NCBI GenBank assembly: GCA_037954325.1
Contig: JBBMNZ010000015.1
Location: forward strand, 10,370,501 to 10,434,500
Length of the DNA: 64,000 nucleotides
Reading direction: 5' to 3'
From: Fistularia commersonii
Lineage: Eukaryota > Chordata > Actinopteri > Syngnathiformes > Fistulariidae
The position numbers and the translations under genes were made by a program. Shown here piece after piece: positions 25,482 to 37,340 of the stretch; within the stretch, counting starts at the first letter, position 1, and every line of letters starts with the position of its first letter. The notes under the pieces are model-generated. The model was given only the letters and a program-made list of their open reading frames with translations. It searched no databases and was not told where the DNA came from.

Positions 25482-25628
25482 CCTGCGGCTGCGGCGGCAG
25501 TGCAGAGGTCCCGTGACCGAGGCTGCAGGCTTGCAGGACTCCACTTCCGCTCCCCCTGCGGCTGCGGCGGCAGTGCAGAGGTCCCGTGACCGAGGCTGCA
25601 GGCTTGCAGGACTCCACTTCCGCTCCCC
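25482..25628. repeat. Two-copy 73-bp tandem duplication
   Basis: Two nearly identical 73-bp units (the landmark TGCAGAGGTCCCGTGACC starts at 25501 and again at 25574), each GC-rich with a GGCTGCGGCGGCAG core. The near-perfect identity suggests a recent event. It lies upstream of the inferred first noncoding exon of the trpv1-like gene. Confidence 0.9.
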
Positions 25629-26194
25629 TGACACTCACGGGGAGCACACACTTGTAGCTTACTTCCTCTTTGCAAAGGATGCCAGTAAAATCTGAAATCT
25701 CACACAATTCAAAACATCATTGATGATGAAGCCCAGTTTTTTTCTTCTTTTTTTTTTATTATAAATTTAAAAAAAAAAATGAAGTGTAGAGATGAGTGAT
25801 AGAAATAATAATATTGTACGCTGGTGACCTGCAGCGCGGTGTGCACTGCCCCCCTCTTTAAATATACATCGCTGTGGTTTGTTAAAAGCAAACTGGAGGT
25901 TTAGCTCAAGGGTCCTGCTTCGACAGCACATTTTGAAGAGTAAAGCCTGCGGTAGAATAGAAGTCTGAGTACCGTGTGTCAGTATTTTCTCCAGGAAAAT
26001 ACCGCTTTAGCACACATTCAACTCTGGTCTTGGTATCGGACTTACACTATATGGCGATTTCCAGCCAGTTGCTCTGACAAGGCTATCGGTAGCAGTTCGG
26101 GAAATGACCCGTCAGTCATCTGCTCCACCAACTTAGCCACGGCCTCTCCAGACCAGACCTCCGCCTCTCTGGGTCCTCGGGTTTGCGTCGCTGT

Positions 26195-26510
26195 CATTGA
26201 TATGTTACGTAGTGGTGGCACAGCAGTTAGACCGTCCACCTCAGCAAGAGGGTCCCTGGTGGGATTCCCACAGGGGGGGGCTTTCAGTGTGGGGTCTCCA
26301 TGTTCCACTGTGTCTGTGTGGGATTCCTCCGGGTTCCTTCCATATGACATGCAGGAGCTTCCAGACGTGTGAATGCTTGTATGTTTCTACATGCGGCCCT
26401 GTGTTACAGTCTGGTGTCGCCCAATGATAGCCATGATAGGCACCAGCCTGCCCGCCTCCTGAAACGGTGGATAAACGTAGGATAAACGGTGTAGATAATA
26501 GATGAATATT
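26195..26510 (+). repeat. SINE-like dispersed repeat
   Basis: Full-length-looking copy: GTAGTGGTGGCACAGCAGTT head, GTGGGGTCTCCATGTTCC, GACATGCAGGAGCTTCCAG, CAATGATAGCCATGATAGGC and a GATAAACGGTGTAGATAATA tail. Confidence 0.65.
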
Positions 26511-27399
26511 TCCCTGCCGCTGGTGGAAAGTCAGGGGCCAACGTGTTACCCGAGGGCCGTTCGACAACCGCCTGCCCTCCCTCACAACATCATTTGCTGC
26601 CTGTAGCAAATGGGATGAGGTATTAGGTCGGGAGAGAAGCCTTTTTTTTCATTCAACCTTTTTATTAAAAAGGTAAAAGCGCAGCTGCGGCTGTGGGAGT
26701 GAAGGAGCCGCCGTGAGCAGAAAAGGAGCAAAAACACAACTCCGAATTGTCAGTGAATGAATGAAAGGGCGAGGCCGTGTGATTGTCAGGTGATCGGTCC
26801 GGGTTAAACCCCACCTCTCTTCCGATTTCCTGAGAATGCAAACATTGCTTGCATCCACATGCATGTGCATGCGCCTCCATGGATCCATCACTTGCACACC
26901 ACTGCTTGTTTTTTAAGGAACAGCCCATTTTCTGCTCCGCCGCCAACACGCCTTTGCAGGTTATTAAGGCTCCCCTCGCTCGCCGCACACCAACTGTGGT
27001 TTGATTTGCAAAGTTCCCGTAATGGTGGATAAAGCCGCTGATTCCTAACCGCGTATCCTCGGCGCAGGCGAGCATTAACTGGCTACACCACGCTGTTCCT
27101 GCAGAAAGCAGGAGCCGGCAGCTTAATGAACGCCGTCCGCCGCGGCGTCCGTACGTCTCCGGTGTGATTAGCGCGTCGTTCGGCGGCGGGGATTCGCTCG
27201 TCTCGCTTTACAAATGATGTCTGGAGGCCCCGCGGCTCGCTTTTTTTTGTGCCGTTAAAATTGACAGAAACATTTCACAATGTCAGATAACGAGACCGAA
27301 AAACGACGCTCCCTCTGATCCTTATCGCCGCTCATTCAAATTGCAGTGGCATTTTCCCTCAGATTCTTCAGAATCAGTCAGCTGTCATTAGCAGCTTTC

Positions 27400-27960
27400 A
27401 CACCGGAGGGACTTTTTGCAACTCAGTGAACCTTTTCAGGAACCGGGCTGCTTCTTGGTGCATTGGGACAGCAGAGGAACCCGGGTCCACAGCTACCAGA
27501 ACCATATTAGGTCCATGATGTCGTGATGTGAGTACTTATAGGCGCGGACCACGGAGAGACAACAAACTATTGCGGTCACTGGTTAGTTGTTTTATTTGGA
27601 CAGCATGGAAAGAACAGTGAGAAATGGGCCAAAAGAGGCCCAAGCTCTTCTGGCCTGCTATACCACTGAGGGCTTTCCAGGCCTCGCAGAGGACCATTAG
27701 CATTTTGGAATTAGCTAATGGTTAGCAGGGTTCTTCACACGGCGAAGCAGCGCAAGAAGATAAAAACACTCCTGACACATCTGATAGTTCATGGTTATTA
27801 TTAAGCGAACGCTGTGGCAGCTTCCAACTCCTTGCGGTCTGTGTCATCTTCTTCTTCATTTGTGACCGCGGCGCTCCAGGAGCACGTGGTTCCTCACTGC
27901 CTGGGAGAACCCACAGCTAAAAGGTTCCCCCCCCGGAGGAGGCTACTTCCTGAAACGGAA
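27400..27960. repeat. Unclassified dispersed repeat, copy 1
   Basis: Shares two blocks with copy 2. The first is CACCGGAGGGACTTTTTGCA ... CTTTTCAGGAACCGGGCTG at 27400-27460 (matched near 42818-42870). The second is GGCGAAGCAGCGCAAGAAGA ... TAAAAACACT ... TCACTGCCTG near 27740-27960 (matched near 44168-44350). No ORF or TIR was recognised. Confidence 0.55.
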
Positions 27961-28070
27961 ATTCGACTCTCTCCGTTCCAAAGCGTCCAATCGGAGTCGT
28001 GGCTCCGCCCTCATGGGAAATTGATGACGCCGCTGTGGATTTTCCCCCCTGTCGTCACAGATTACATCCG

Positions 28071-31000
28071 TCATTGCAGCCGGTGGCGGAGCACCATGGC
28101 GACGCCGACGGCCGAGTCGGCGTTCTCCCCGTAAACCACCGGCAGATCGAAGGCCCGCTCCACTTCCTGCCTCAGCACCGGGTTCCGAGCCAGGGCGCTG
28201 CCGCTGCCCACGATCCTGCCGACGCCGGCCTGTCGCAGCCGTTCGGCGGCCATCATGGAGGCGAGGTTGTCCAGGATGCCGCGGCACAGCGCCCGGAAAA
28301 CGTGCCCCAGCGAGAGGTTGGAGGCGGAGATGTTGGCCACCTGGGCCCGGCGGAGGGGGTCGTGTCTCTCCCCCAGGATGGTGGGGGTCACCCGCAGGTC
28401 GCTGCCCTCCTGCTCCAGAGCGCGGCCGATCAGCTTCTCGTACAAGCCCTGCTCGCCGGGCCGCACGCCTGCAGGAGAAACACCAAAGGTAATACCATTT
28501 AAGGCGGTAACATTTCCACCCCGGCAAATAAAACGAGGTCCCCCGCGGTTCTCGCAGGTGGGAGCGCGCACCCAGCTCTCTCATCCAAGCGGCGAGCGTC
28601 TCCACAAACGTGGCCAGGACGTTGCCGCCGTTCAACGACGCCGCCACCGCCAGGTAGGAAGAGTCAAAGTACGGGACGAAGGAGACGGCAGCGGCGGGCT
28701 GAGGGGCGTCCGGAGGCTCGAAGTCAGCCGGCATGGTGAAGGTCAGCTGGGCCGAGGTCCCTATGTTGAGGACTGAGATGGGAGGAACACACAGATCATT
28801 GATATTGATATTGGTGATGCGATCGATAATCCCGATCAGGACTTCCCGTTTCACCTGCGTCCGTCCGCGCTCTCATGCAGGAGTAGACGGCGCACTGGAA
28901 GTCCCCGAGTGCCGCCCCGACCGGCGTGCCGGCGGGGATGCCGTGCCAGCCGGAGCGCGTCCGGCCGGCCAGGGCGCCGGAGGGCACGCAGTGGGGGAGC
29001 AGACGCACGGGGAAGCCGGACGCCGTCAGGCTGGAACGTGCACACACACAGAGAGGCGCGTGCAAGAAGCCAAAAAGCAGTGCAGGTAAATGCAGGCAGG
29101 TTAGAGCAGGGGAGTCCAAACTTTTTGGTGAGGTGAAAATGTATGAGGCCAACCATTCAGCCTGACGTTCTTTGAATTATTTCATGAAATTTGTTATTGC
29201 AAATGACATACTTTTCATGGCTTAACACAAAACACTAATCCAAAGTTTTTACCCAAATCACGCTGTGTTGTATATTTTAATACCACATAAAATGAGGGGA
29301 AAAAACTCTCAGAAAGATTAAACATATCTAGGTTCATTTGAAAAATTACATATTATTCACAATTAAAGGCTCACTATAAACTTCTATAGTCAGAAGGTGA
29401 ACAACATGAACGTAACAAAGTAACACAAACAGTGATATTATTCATAAGTACAAAACATTGATAGCCAGATGAATCCTTGTATTACTCCTTATCAAAAAGG
29501 AGAAAAGCAGTGTTTTTCATAATTTAAATGTCTAAAAATTGAAAACGAGGACTTTGCATGGGGTTTGGAATGAGAGAGTGAATGACTGTATATCCCAAGA
29601 TGTTGTGAGAATGGTTGTCTGTGAGGTGAGAATGTTTGTATGTCTCTATATGACCTGTAAATGAGAGGATGAATGGTTGTATTTCGCTTTCTGAGGTGCA
29701 AGTGAATGGTTGGATGACACTATGACGTGTGTGAAAGAGTGAATGGTTGTATATGTTACTGTATGAATGAATGAATTGCCCGGCCCTGAGCCATATTGTG
29801 CATCTTGTCATGACAGTGCAGTGAGTCTCCTCTCCGGTGTTAGTCTGTTGTTATTTCAGAGGAAACACATACGTGTCTACGTTCCACTGGTTGGACGAAG
29901 TGTTGAAGAAACCCCAGCTGGCCGCGTTCTGGGGCGTCATCACACAGCCGTCCAGCCCACACAGCGTGGACACCACGTAGTCTTGGATGGTCCCCGCCGC
30001 CGTGAAGTCCTCCAGAAGCTGGGGTCTGTCACACACACACACACACACACACACGGGTATTAAAGTGAACAGAGGTTTAGGTGATGCTGTAGCTCTGGAA
30101 GGGCGCTTCGTGCCGCCGACCTGTGCCTCATCAACCAGAAGATGGTCGCGCAGCCGAACCCCGTGGCCACGCTAAGGTGGGAGTCGGGTTTGGGGAGGGA
30201 AGACAGGAAGTCGCCGTCGCAGCGTCCGTCCTGCCAGGTGATCAGCCGACTGCAGTCCCTGGCGGCGAAGGAGTTCCCGGCAGAACGGTCGCCGCCTGAG
30301 GAGTCAAAACGTCGCGTTGAGAGAAAATATCTTACCCGACGAATACCGAATATCCGGCGAGGTTTGGCCGGGATCGAACCGGCCATCTGGCCGTGTTGGC
30401 GAGCGGCAGATGGCGCCGGTCCACCTGGTGGGACACGAGGTCGCCACGACAGCAGAGGGGAGCGGCGCTGGACCGCCCGTTTGATTGAGGGCTAGTTGGC
30501 GCTAATTATATTTGAAGGGCGGCAAATCAGGCGGGTTGAAGATCTTCCTCTTAAAACAGGCGCAGCGTCGAGGCCCAGATGGCCAGAACGGGATGTTTTC
30601 GGAAAGTGAACAGAAGCTCCCTCAAATGAAAAGTGTCGTGGGATTATAATCACGTTAATGCACGTCATCGCTTGCTGTCACTTTGACTGTTTAGTTGAAT
30701 TAAGCTCTCGTTTGTATGTGTGTGTGTGTGTGTGCATGTAATTTATAAATAATTTGTTAAAAAAAAAAAATTATACAATGTGATGTCTGATTTTTTGTTT
30801 TTTGTTTTTTTTTTTACTCTGTCTCTCACAATTGAAACAATGATAATTCTAGACCCGGTCAGGATTTCTAATTGGGAGAACTTTGGGAGAAAATCACAGG
30901 GGCATCAAATACTTATTGACCTGACTGTAAATAAAAGAATGACTCAAATAGACATTGAGTATTTTGCTTAAAAGTAACCTTCAACTTTACATCTTTTTTT

Positions 31001-31387
31001 CAGAGTTCAAAATATTTTGTTGAATGCAGAGATGCAATTTCATTTTCTCTAATTTAAAAAGTGCAACACACGTTTTATTTATCCATTGGCATAAAGGCCA
31101 AAATAAAAAAAGGAATATACCATGTTCATTCATTTTAAATTTCAAATGGGTCGTGTGGGTCCCGCTGTTTTCTTTACCATGGGGACACGAGTCCAAAAGG
31201 CTCTTTGAGTGATAAAGGTTGCTGACCCCTGGTACAGGAGTGTGTGTGTTTTTTGTATGTGTGTTTGTGTGTTGCACACACACTGCAACTTGACAGTGTT
31301 TCTCATCGTAGTGAACCAAAGTGGCCACTAGGAGACAGCAGAGTTTCTTACCCGAGTTATAAAGCGATGTATAGAGCAGGCTAGGAA

Positions 31388-31453
<66 letters not shown>

Positions 31454-31841
31454 CGCACATGCACTTCATAGTCAAATCAATGTTTATCTTCTAAGAAATA
31501 ATAATATGTCCAGTTCGCCTCAAACCACTGTTAACTCAAGTTCCATCGAGATGTGAATCAGCAGTTAAATATCGATTATTGACAGATTATCAGGGTTGAT
31601 ATGATAAAAAAAAGATGACCCTCATCGTCAAACCTGTCTAAAATCAGCTGCCCGTGTGATAAACTTGTTTTTTTGTGACAGCAGCATGAGCTGTAAAAGC
31701 GAGCCTCTGGGATTCACCAATAGGTTCTTATTCTCTACTCCTTTTCTATGAGCTTCCTTATTTAATTCCCGAATCGTCTCTATGTTTGTGTGTGTGTGTG
31801 GTTTATCGTTGCTGTGTTTTCTTGTGTTAAATATTCCGAGC

Positions 31842-31883
<42 letters not shown>

Positions 31884-33139
31884 ATGCACGGCGGCAGGAT
31901 TAGCGTGTGTTCAGCTCCACTGAGGGAATCCGCTGCGGCTGAAAACGACAAAAACTACGTTGGAATCCAAAAGCAACTAGACGCGGAGTTGACGGGGATT
32001 ACCGAGAATAATATGGATTTAGCGGATTGCTAATGCGGCGGCAAATAATACATTTAAAAGCAAAACAGAACTGTTTTAAGTGGATTGGACACTGCATGTA
32101 TAAACAAATATTAATTACCACTTTTTGAGGTTCATATTTTGGGAATTTGGCTCCCGAGCGGACAAATCAATGAACACTAAGGTGTGGAGGAGCACGACCT
32201 TTGACCCCGATACCTTCAGGATGTGCTGTAGCAGAGATGGGAAAAGAAAAAGATGAATTTTTACCAGATCAAAACTGTTAACCATAGCAATGTTACTTTA
32301 AGGTTGCAGGACCAGCTTAACCATTAGAGACTCTATTGTTGGCGCACGATTAAACTCTACATTAAGTTATTTAATTCTCTTCATCCACACAATGTCCTCA
32401 TTTGGGACATCTCTCCAATGCAGCAACTGCTCCGAATCTCCTTCCATGACTCCCTTTTTCCAGACATCGCTCTTGATGTTTACAGTTTTGCATGATCCGA
32501 GCAAAAGTACATCTTAAGTTTTTCCCATCCTGCTTTGTGAGATCTTTCAAAAATGAATCTTTCTTTACGCTGCAAAATGTTTTCCTCCAGTGTTACCTAA
32601 TGGGGTAAAGCTACTGTAGGTGGTAACATCCAGATGTTCCAACAGGTTCGACAATCATCCGGAATTAACAGTCACTTGCTGTAAATCCACTCTTCCAGAT
32701 TTCTCACAATGAGTCACACATGGTTCTCTCTCTCTCACACACACAAACACACACACCCTACCGCTCTCTGCTCTCCAGAACAAAACCCCGTGCATCTGTC
32801 CGGACACCCCGACGCTGCACACCCGCCGCAGTGCGTCCTCGGGCAGCAACCCCACGCAGCGGTTCACGGCGTCCACGATCCGGACGGGATCCTGCTCTTT
32901 GGCCTGCGTGTCGTGGAAACACGCACCCGTCACACATAAGCACTTGAGACTGACGGTTGTCTTCTAGGGGCTGCAAAAAGGTGTGATCCCACCACCCCCA
33001 CCTGTATCCCGTCCACATCGGGTAAATCGGACTCCGTGGGTAAGGTGCGTGTCGCCACCACATCCCCGGAGATCCTATCGATTAAAACCGCCTTGACGGA
33101 CGTGGTGCCCACGTCTAGCCCCAGGACGCAGGCGGACAT
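28071..33139 (-). CDS. shpk: Sedoheptulokinase (FGGY-family carbohydrate kinase)
   Basis: Seven coding exons, 5' to 3': 33002-33139, 32762-32903, 30121-30295, 29873-30025, 28855-29030, 28572-28772, 28071-28468. All phases fit, giving 460 residues (human 478). The enzyme phosphorylates sedoheptulose with ATP to sedoheptulose 7-phosphate, feeding the non-oxidative pentose phosphate pathway in the cytosol. The N-terminal FGGY domain begins LGLDVGTTSVKA (phosphate-binding loop) and contains VGVSGQMHGVLFW, ITWQDGRC and SVATGFGCATIFWLM. The C-terminal domain has ALGDFQCAVYSCM, LNIGTSAQLT, NGGNVLATFVETLAAWM, LGERHDP and GSGSALARN. An in-frame ATG 14 codons upstream (33181) exists; the 33139 ATG was chosen because it puts the GTTS loop at the usual distance. 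The middle of the exon pair around residue 95 (GDRSAGNSFAARD) differs from mammals. Confidence 0.95.
29031..29872 (-). other. shpk intron with hAT-like end and degenerate tandem units
   Basis: Starting at about 29107, GCAGGGGAGTCCAAACTTTTT is the characteristic terminal sequence of fish hAT elements; the AT-rich body up to about 29550 is probably the decayed element. From 29560 to 29790 there are five or so diverged units of the type GAATGGTTGTATnTCnCTnT, the same motif as in the SINE-like family. Confidence 0.5.
29107..29550. mobile_element. hAT-type DNA transposon fragment
   Basis: The terminal motif CAGGGGAGTCCAAACTTTTT is at the left edge and is followed by AT-rich noncoding sequence. 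The other end is not clear. Recognition rests on the terminal motif alone. Confidence 0.5.
30760..30950 (+). mobile_element. Tc1/mariner-type transposon terminal fragment
   Basis: Contains CTGTCTCTCACAATTGAAAC and ends GCATCAAATACTTATTGACC followed by TGACTGTA, the terminal sequence typical of fish Tc1-like elements. Only one end is present and no transposase frame is seen. Confidence 0.6.
30965..31235 (-). mobile_element. hAT-type transposon terminal fragment
   Basis: Ends with GTTGCTGACCCCTGGTACAG after AAGGCTCTTTGAGTGATAAA; on the reverse strand this is the CAGGGGTCAGCAACC-type hAT terminus. The body is AT-rich and noncoding. Confidence 0.55.
31391..31448. repeat. (GT)29 microsatellite
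   Basis: 58 bases of pure GT within a shpk intron, next to the hAT-like fragment. Confidence 0.96.
31843..31882. repeat. (GT)20 microsatellite
   Basis: Pure GT tract of about 40 bases in a shpk intron. Confidence 0.95.
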
Positions 33140-34860
33140 GACGGCTGCAGAAGCGGCGGCTGTGCTGCTCAGCCGCTGCAAGGCAAAGTCGACAGCGCCG
33201 CTTTACGTGTCGTGGGAAAATTGATCACCCTTCCGTTTTGCGAATACTATAACCTATCGATGTAACTCAAATGCAATGCATGTATTCGCTGCAATAAATA
33301 TAAAGGATGAGTCGGTAAAGGTAAAAGTTTGGCAACAACCGAAGAGAATACCTCAAACGTTAATTTGCCCACGAATGTTACCTCGAGGGACTTTTTCCTC
33401 ATAGTTCTTAAATTTCCTATTTTCTGACCGTGTCCCTGAACGCCTCTTCCCACCATGCACCTCGGCGGTCGCTGCACCCGGTAGTATTTGACAGTGTAAC
33501 CGTTAAGCTGAATCACTTTATTATTCTTTTACGACACGCAACAATTGATAAAGGGGAATTCATGAATAAAACACTCGTTCAAAACATCATTGCTCGTCTT
33601 AATTGTCTTTTTTTTAATATGAGCTTTTCTAAACTTCACCAAACAGTGCGACTTCGCATCGCCACTCTCATAGTTGACCCCCAAAATCCATATGCTTTTA
33701 AATTAAACACGATTTCCATGAAAACTGAATTAGAAAGGTCAACTTTAGTATTTTAAAGGGGTTAAAATGCTACGTAAGACGTGAGTACTTGGTTGTTTTT
33801 TTTTTTCTCGCTCCGAACCGGCAGGGGGCGGAAATGTGAGAATTTATTGTTTGACGGGCGCTAATTGTATCAAGGAAGAAGAAGGGGAGCATGGCCGACT
33901 CCAGGCCACAATTGTCAAATTAACTATAATGAATGTAGGCTTTTCATGTCGTATCGACCGATAACCCTTTATTAAACCGACTTTAAACGTTTTTTTGTTC
34001 TACGAGGGATGTGTTTGTAATTTGGCCGTGAAGACCCGACGAACTTCTGCGTTGATATCCGGTGAGAACCTGAATGTCACTTCTCCTAGCGGCTAGGAGC
34101 TAGCGGTGGTAGCATGCTAGCCCTGTTAGCATATTAGCCATGTGTGTATGTGTCACAATAAACAACTAAGTTTGGTAAGTCTGGCCTGTTTACCCATTCT
34201 GTGCGTTATATACTGATATACTAGGTCATTTCGAGTTTGTTTTAATCGCTCCAAAGCCTTGGAATTTACAATCTACCCAAGCTAGGTGTCTGCCCAATAG
34301 CATTAGCATGTCATCCCTCTGACAGATTTTTTTCTTGTCCTATTTTCGAGACAAATTGAGTGATACGAGCAAGGAAAGGAATATTTCACAATATCTTGAG
34401 ATCATCTCTGAAACTGAAAATAAGACTCAGCAACATTGCAAACAAAGAGACTAGAAATTGCCACCGTGTGAAAATAGCTCGAAATAATCCCTGCCGGCTA
34501 AATCGGGACTCACCAGATCCAAACAAATGTAGTGCTATCATGCAACAAAAATACATTAACAGTGTACGACTTGAATAAAAAAAAACAAAAAAACAGTGTG
34601 AGTGAATAATATAGAAACAGAATATCTATATCAAATGTGTTTCCTTTGCACCACCAGTTTGTAAATGTTCAATTCTAGTTAGTTTGCATTAACTTTGAAC
34701 TTTGTTTTTATCATTATTCTATGCCACCTGCTTGGCACGCTAAACCACTGCAAATTCCTTGTACATGGAAACACCTTGGCGAATAAGTCATTTCTAATTC
34801 TGATGATCTCTGCGTTTCCAGCTGCTCCTTGTGATAAGACACCACCCTCCCGGAGGAAAC
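33140..34860. other. Divergent intergenic region shpk / emc6, with emc6 5' exon
   Basis: The two genes point away from each other. A noncoding first exon of emc6 probably ends at the donor GTGAGA at 34062 and joins acceptor TTTCCAG at 34821; the intron between is AT-rich. No coding exon of CTNS or TAX1BP3, which lie here in human, can be seen. Confidence 0.5.
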
Positions 34861-35193
34861 ATGGCAGGGGTTGTGGCCAAGCGCGAGGGTCCCCAGTTCA
34901 TCAGCGAAGTGGCCGTGAGAGGCAACGCCGCCGTGCTGGATTACTGCCGCACCTCGGTGTCCGCTCTGTCCGGAGCCACGGCCGGCATCCTGGGCCTGAC
35001 GGGACTGTACGGCTTCATTTTTTACTTCTTGTCCTCCTTCCTCCTCTCTCTGCTGCTCATCCTCAAGGCCGGGCGGCGGTGGAACAAGTGTTTTAAATCC
35101 CGGCGGCTGCTCTTCACCGGTGGGCTTGTCGGGGGTCTCTTCACCTATGTCCTGTTCTGGACTTTCCTCTATGGGATGGTGCATGTGTACTAA
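34861..35193 (+). CDS. emc6: ER membrane protein complex subunit 6
   Basis: A single coding exon of 110 residues, the same length as human EMC6. EMC6 is a core membrane subunit of the ER membrane protein complex, which inserts tail-anchored and multi-pass proteins. The frame opens MAGVVAKREGPQFISEVAVR, followed by NAAVLDYCRTSVSALSGATA and a hydrophobic segment (GILGLTGLYGFIFYFLSSFL, residues about 45-70). A basic turn (KAGRRWNKCFKSRR) and a last membrane segment (FTYVLFWTFLYGMVHVY) complete it. Acceptor TTTCCAG at 34821 lies 40 bases before the ATG, so the upstream intron is in the 5' UTR. A poly(A) signal lies at 35558-35563. It sits between shpk and p2rx5, as in human. Confidence 0.97.
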   Translation: MAGVVAKREGPQFISEVAVRGNAAVLDYCRTSVSALSGATAGILGLTGLYGFIFYFLSSFLLSLLLILKAGRRWNKCFKSRRLLFTGGLVGGLFTYVLFWTFLYGMVHVY

Positions 35194-35557
35194 TGAGCCA
35201 ACACATATAACCTGAATTATCCCTGATTAATGAATCACAGATCCATCATATTGTCTGTCTTGCTGTTTGTAGATAAGCCATAAATACGATTTGTTTTTTT
35301 TTTTCCTTCATCATGACCTATTGATACAAGGATGCTAATGCCCAGGGTTCCTCTTGCCATTCCTCCTCCAGGAATTCTCACTATTCAACCGTCACAGCTG
35401 GTTTGCTGTCCATAAACCGCTCGCCGCAAATCGAGCAGCACTTGTTAAAATGTGGATAGAGTAGATTATGCCTGATGACCTACTAACGAGAAGCAAACAG
35501 GTGGCATTACATGTAAAAAAAAAAATGGTTTGATTGCAAAATGTGATTATGAGTTGG

Positions 35558-35563
35558 AATAAA
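35558..35563 (+). terminator. emc6: Poly(A) signal of emc6
   Basis: First AATAAA after the emc6 stop codon, 365 bases downstream, in AT-rich sequence. Confidence 0.6.
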
Positions 35564-35756
35564 TACCTCTGTTTAACTTCCTGGCAAAGTTATAAATCAG
35601 TTTGGAGTGTCACAAACAAAAACACATTTTATTTCCTGCATGAAAGACCATTCAAGTAAATCAAAACGGGAACAGCTTGAAGGGTTTCATGCACGTCGAC
35701 CTCCTGTCAGTCAGAGCATCACTGATGATCTTGCCCGACCACCCCACAATTGCACG

Positions 35757-35787
<31 letters not shown>

Positions 35788-37340
35788 TGCGATCCACAGC
35801 TTTCAAGATTGTGGTGCAGCCAATACACACAGCATGAAATGACAGGACAGCAGGAGGGTGGGCGTTGGTGAATCAGCAGTACTTGCTTCCACCACATGGG
35901 GGCGCTGATGCCCAAAACAGTTATTAAGACCTTTCATACATTTTTCTTATTTCCAGCCAAGTGCATCTTTCTATGAGCAACACATGCTTGTGAAATGTAA
36001 TGACTTGAGTTTTGCTTTGTCGTTATGTTTGATTTGTTTCAAGCCCGGAAGGAGTTCTTTGAAGCCCAATTTGGAAATTTCATGAAAATGCATTTCCAAC
36101 TGCTGCGTAAGAGACAAAAACCCCTGATAAATTAGAAAGAAAGCGACTTTTCCGCCATGAGAAAGCACTTATGGGTATTGTTTCACAGAAGTGAGGTTTT
36201 GTATGTAACTTTAGTCGGAAATAATTTTTTAAAAATATGTCCCTATTTTTTTGTTCTCCTTGTTTTTCTCATTTTAATTTCTGTCAGACTTTTGGATATT
36301 CATTGAGTTATTGGCTGATTCTTTAATGTATATCTGGTTTGTTTATTTGTTTCACTCTTGAGTTTTCAGGGACTATTTTTCCAAACGCCAGGTAACATTT
36401 TCTGACCTAGACCAATTCTTACCGACCTCTCTGGCACATTTCCGCACATTTTTTCAGGGATTTCATGCCTCCCACGTCAGTCTTCCAAATGTCAAAAAAT
36501 GTCATTTAAATAGTTCTATCTCTTCTCAAAATGTTTTTCTTCCAGGTCTTCAGTTGTTTCCTGCTCGTTTCGTTGTATAACTTTTAATTTACGCTAATTT
36601 TCAACGTAATTCCTTGACATTTGATTTCTTTTTTTTTTTTGCTGTTGTTGATCTAATCAACAGTCAAATAGCAATTTTATTATTTGTATGACGCCATAAC
36701 TTATGAGGAGAGGCAAGAACGAAAGGAAAGGTGTAGAAGACTGAGGCCAGTGCAGCCATATTGCCTGGTTTTAGACACCAAGGAGAAGACCTGATGCAGC
36801 ACAGATGAAATTATTGAGGCTCTCTTTGGGAGTGAAAAGAGCGGAGAGGATCGGCAAGGCGTCCCTCGGAGGGACAGCGCAGGTTGGATGTTTCTGGAGA
36901 TAGTCAGACTGAGATGGCTTGGATGTGGACAGAGGAGGGATGGTGAAGACCTGGGGAGCAGGATGCTGCGGTTGGAACTACCGTGTAGGAGGTCTAGATG
37001 ACCAGAGAGGAGGTTTATGGATGGAGGCGGATGGTTGTCTGTGGCGCCTGAAGGGAGCGGACCCAAAGGAAAAGATGATGGTGAGTAGAAGTGTTTTACC
37101 TATCGCTGCTAAATGTGTCAGCATTGCTGCAGGACTTCTGCATCATCTGGTGCTGAACCCCCCCCCCGGTGATGTCCCCATGTGCCCGGTCGGTGATGAG
37201 CCGACCGCCGACACTTGCACGGACGGCCGTCTTTTCATCGGTCCAGGAATCACCGAAGCTCCGGCAGGTGAGAGGTGAACATCAGTCCTCGGTTCTTTTC
37301 CTCCCGTGACCCGACGGAGACGGCGGGCGAGTGTCCCGTC
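35564..37340. other. Convergent intergenic region emc6 / p2rx5
   Basis: No gene is seen. It includes a CA tract near 35767-35787, AT-rich unique sequence (35890-36690) and a + strand LINE remnant (36700-37070). Confidence 0.5.
36700..37070 (+). mobile_element. LINE 3' fragment, sense copy
   Basis: The + strand reads through CTGAGATGGCTTGGATGTGG, GGAGGTCTAGATGACCAGAG and GAGGAGGTTTATGGATGGAG, matching the RLRW-GH-type reverse-transcriptase C-terminus seen antisense at 21925 and 43030. The frame is broken in several places. Confidence 0.6.

Larger units (their letters stand above)
25700..28070. other. Intergenic region between trpv1-like and shpk
   Basis: No gene is seen. It contains a SINE-like copy (26195-26510), a low-repeat stretch (about 26640-27330) and one copy of an unclassified dispersed repeat (27400-27960). 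TTTATT at 27591-27596 gives AATAAA on the - strand and may end shpk transcripts. Confidence 0.5.
30296..32761 (-). other. Large shpk intron with transposon ends
   Basis: 2.47 kb between the RAESG and GDRSAG exons, with no coding signal. It holds a Tc1-like end (30760-30950), a hAT end (30965-31235), GT tracts at 31391-31448 and 31843-31882, and unremarkable AT-rich sequence at 31890-32700. Confidence 0.6.

Noticed and set aside
30365..30440. tRNA-like T-arm on the - strand (GCCGG-TTCGATC-CCGGC)
   Set aside because: The 5-bp stem and 7-base loop are perfect and the B box matches, but no acceptor stem, D-arm or anticodon arm could be placed at the right distance; probably chance or a relic SINE piece.
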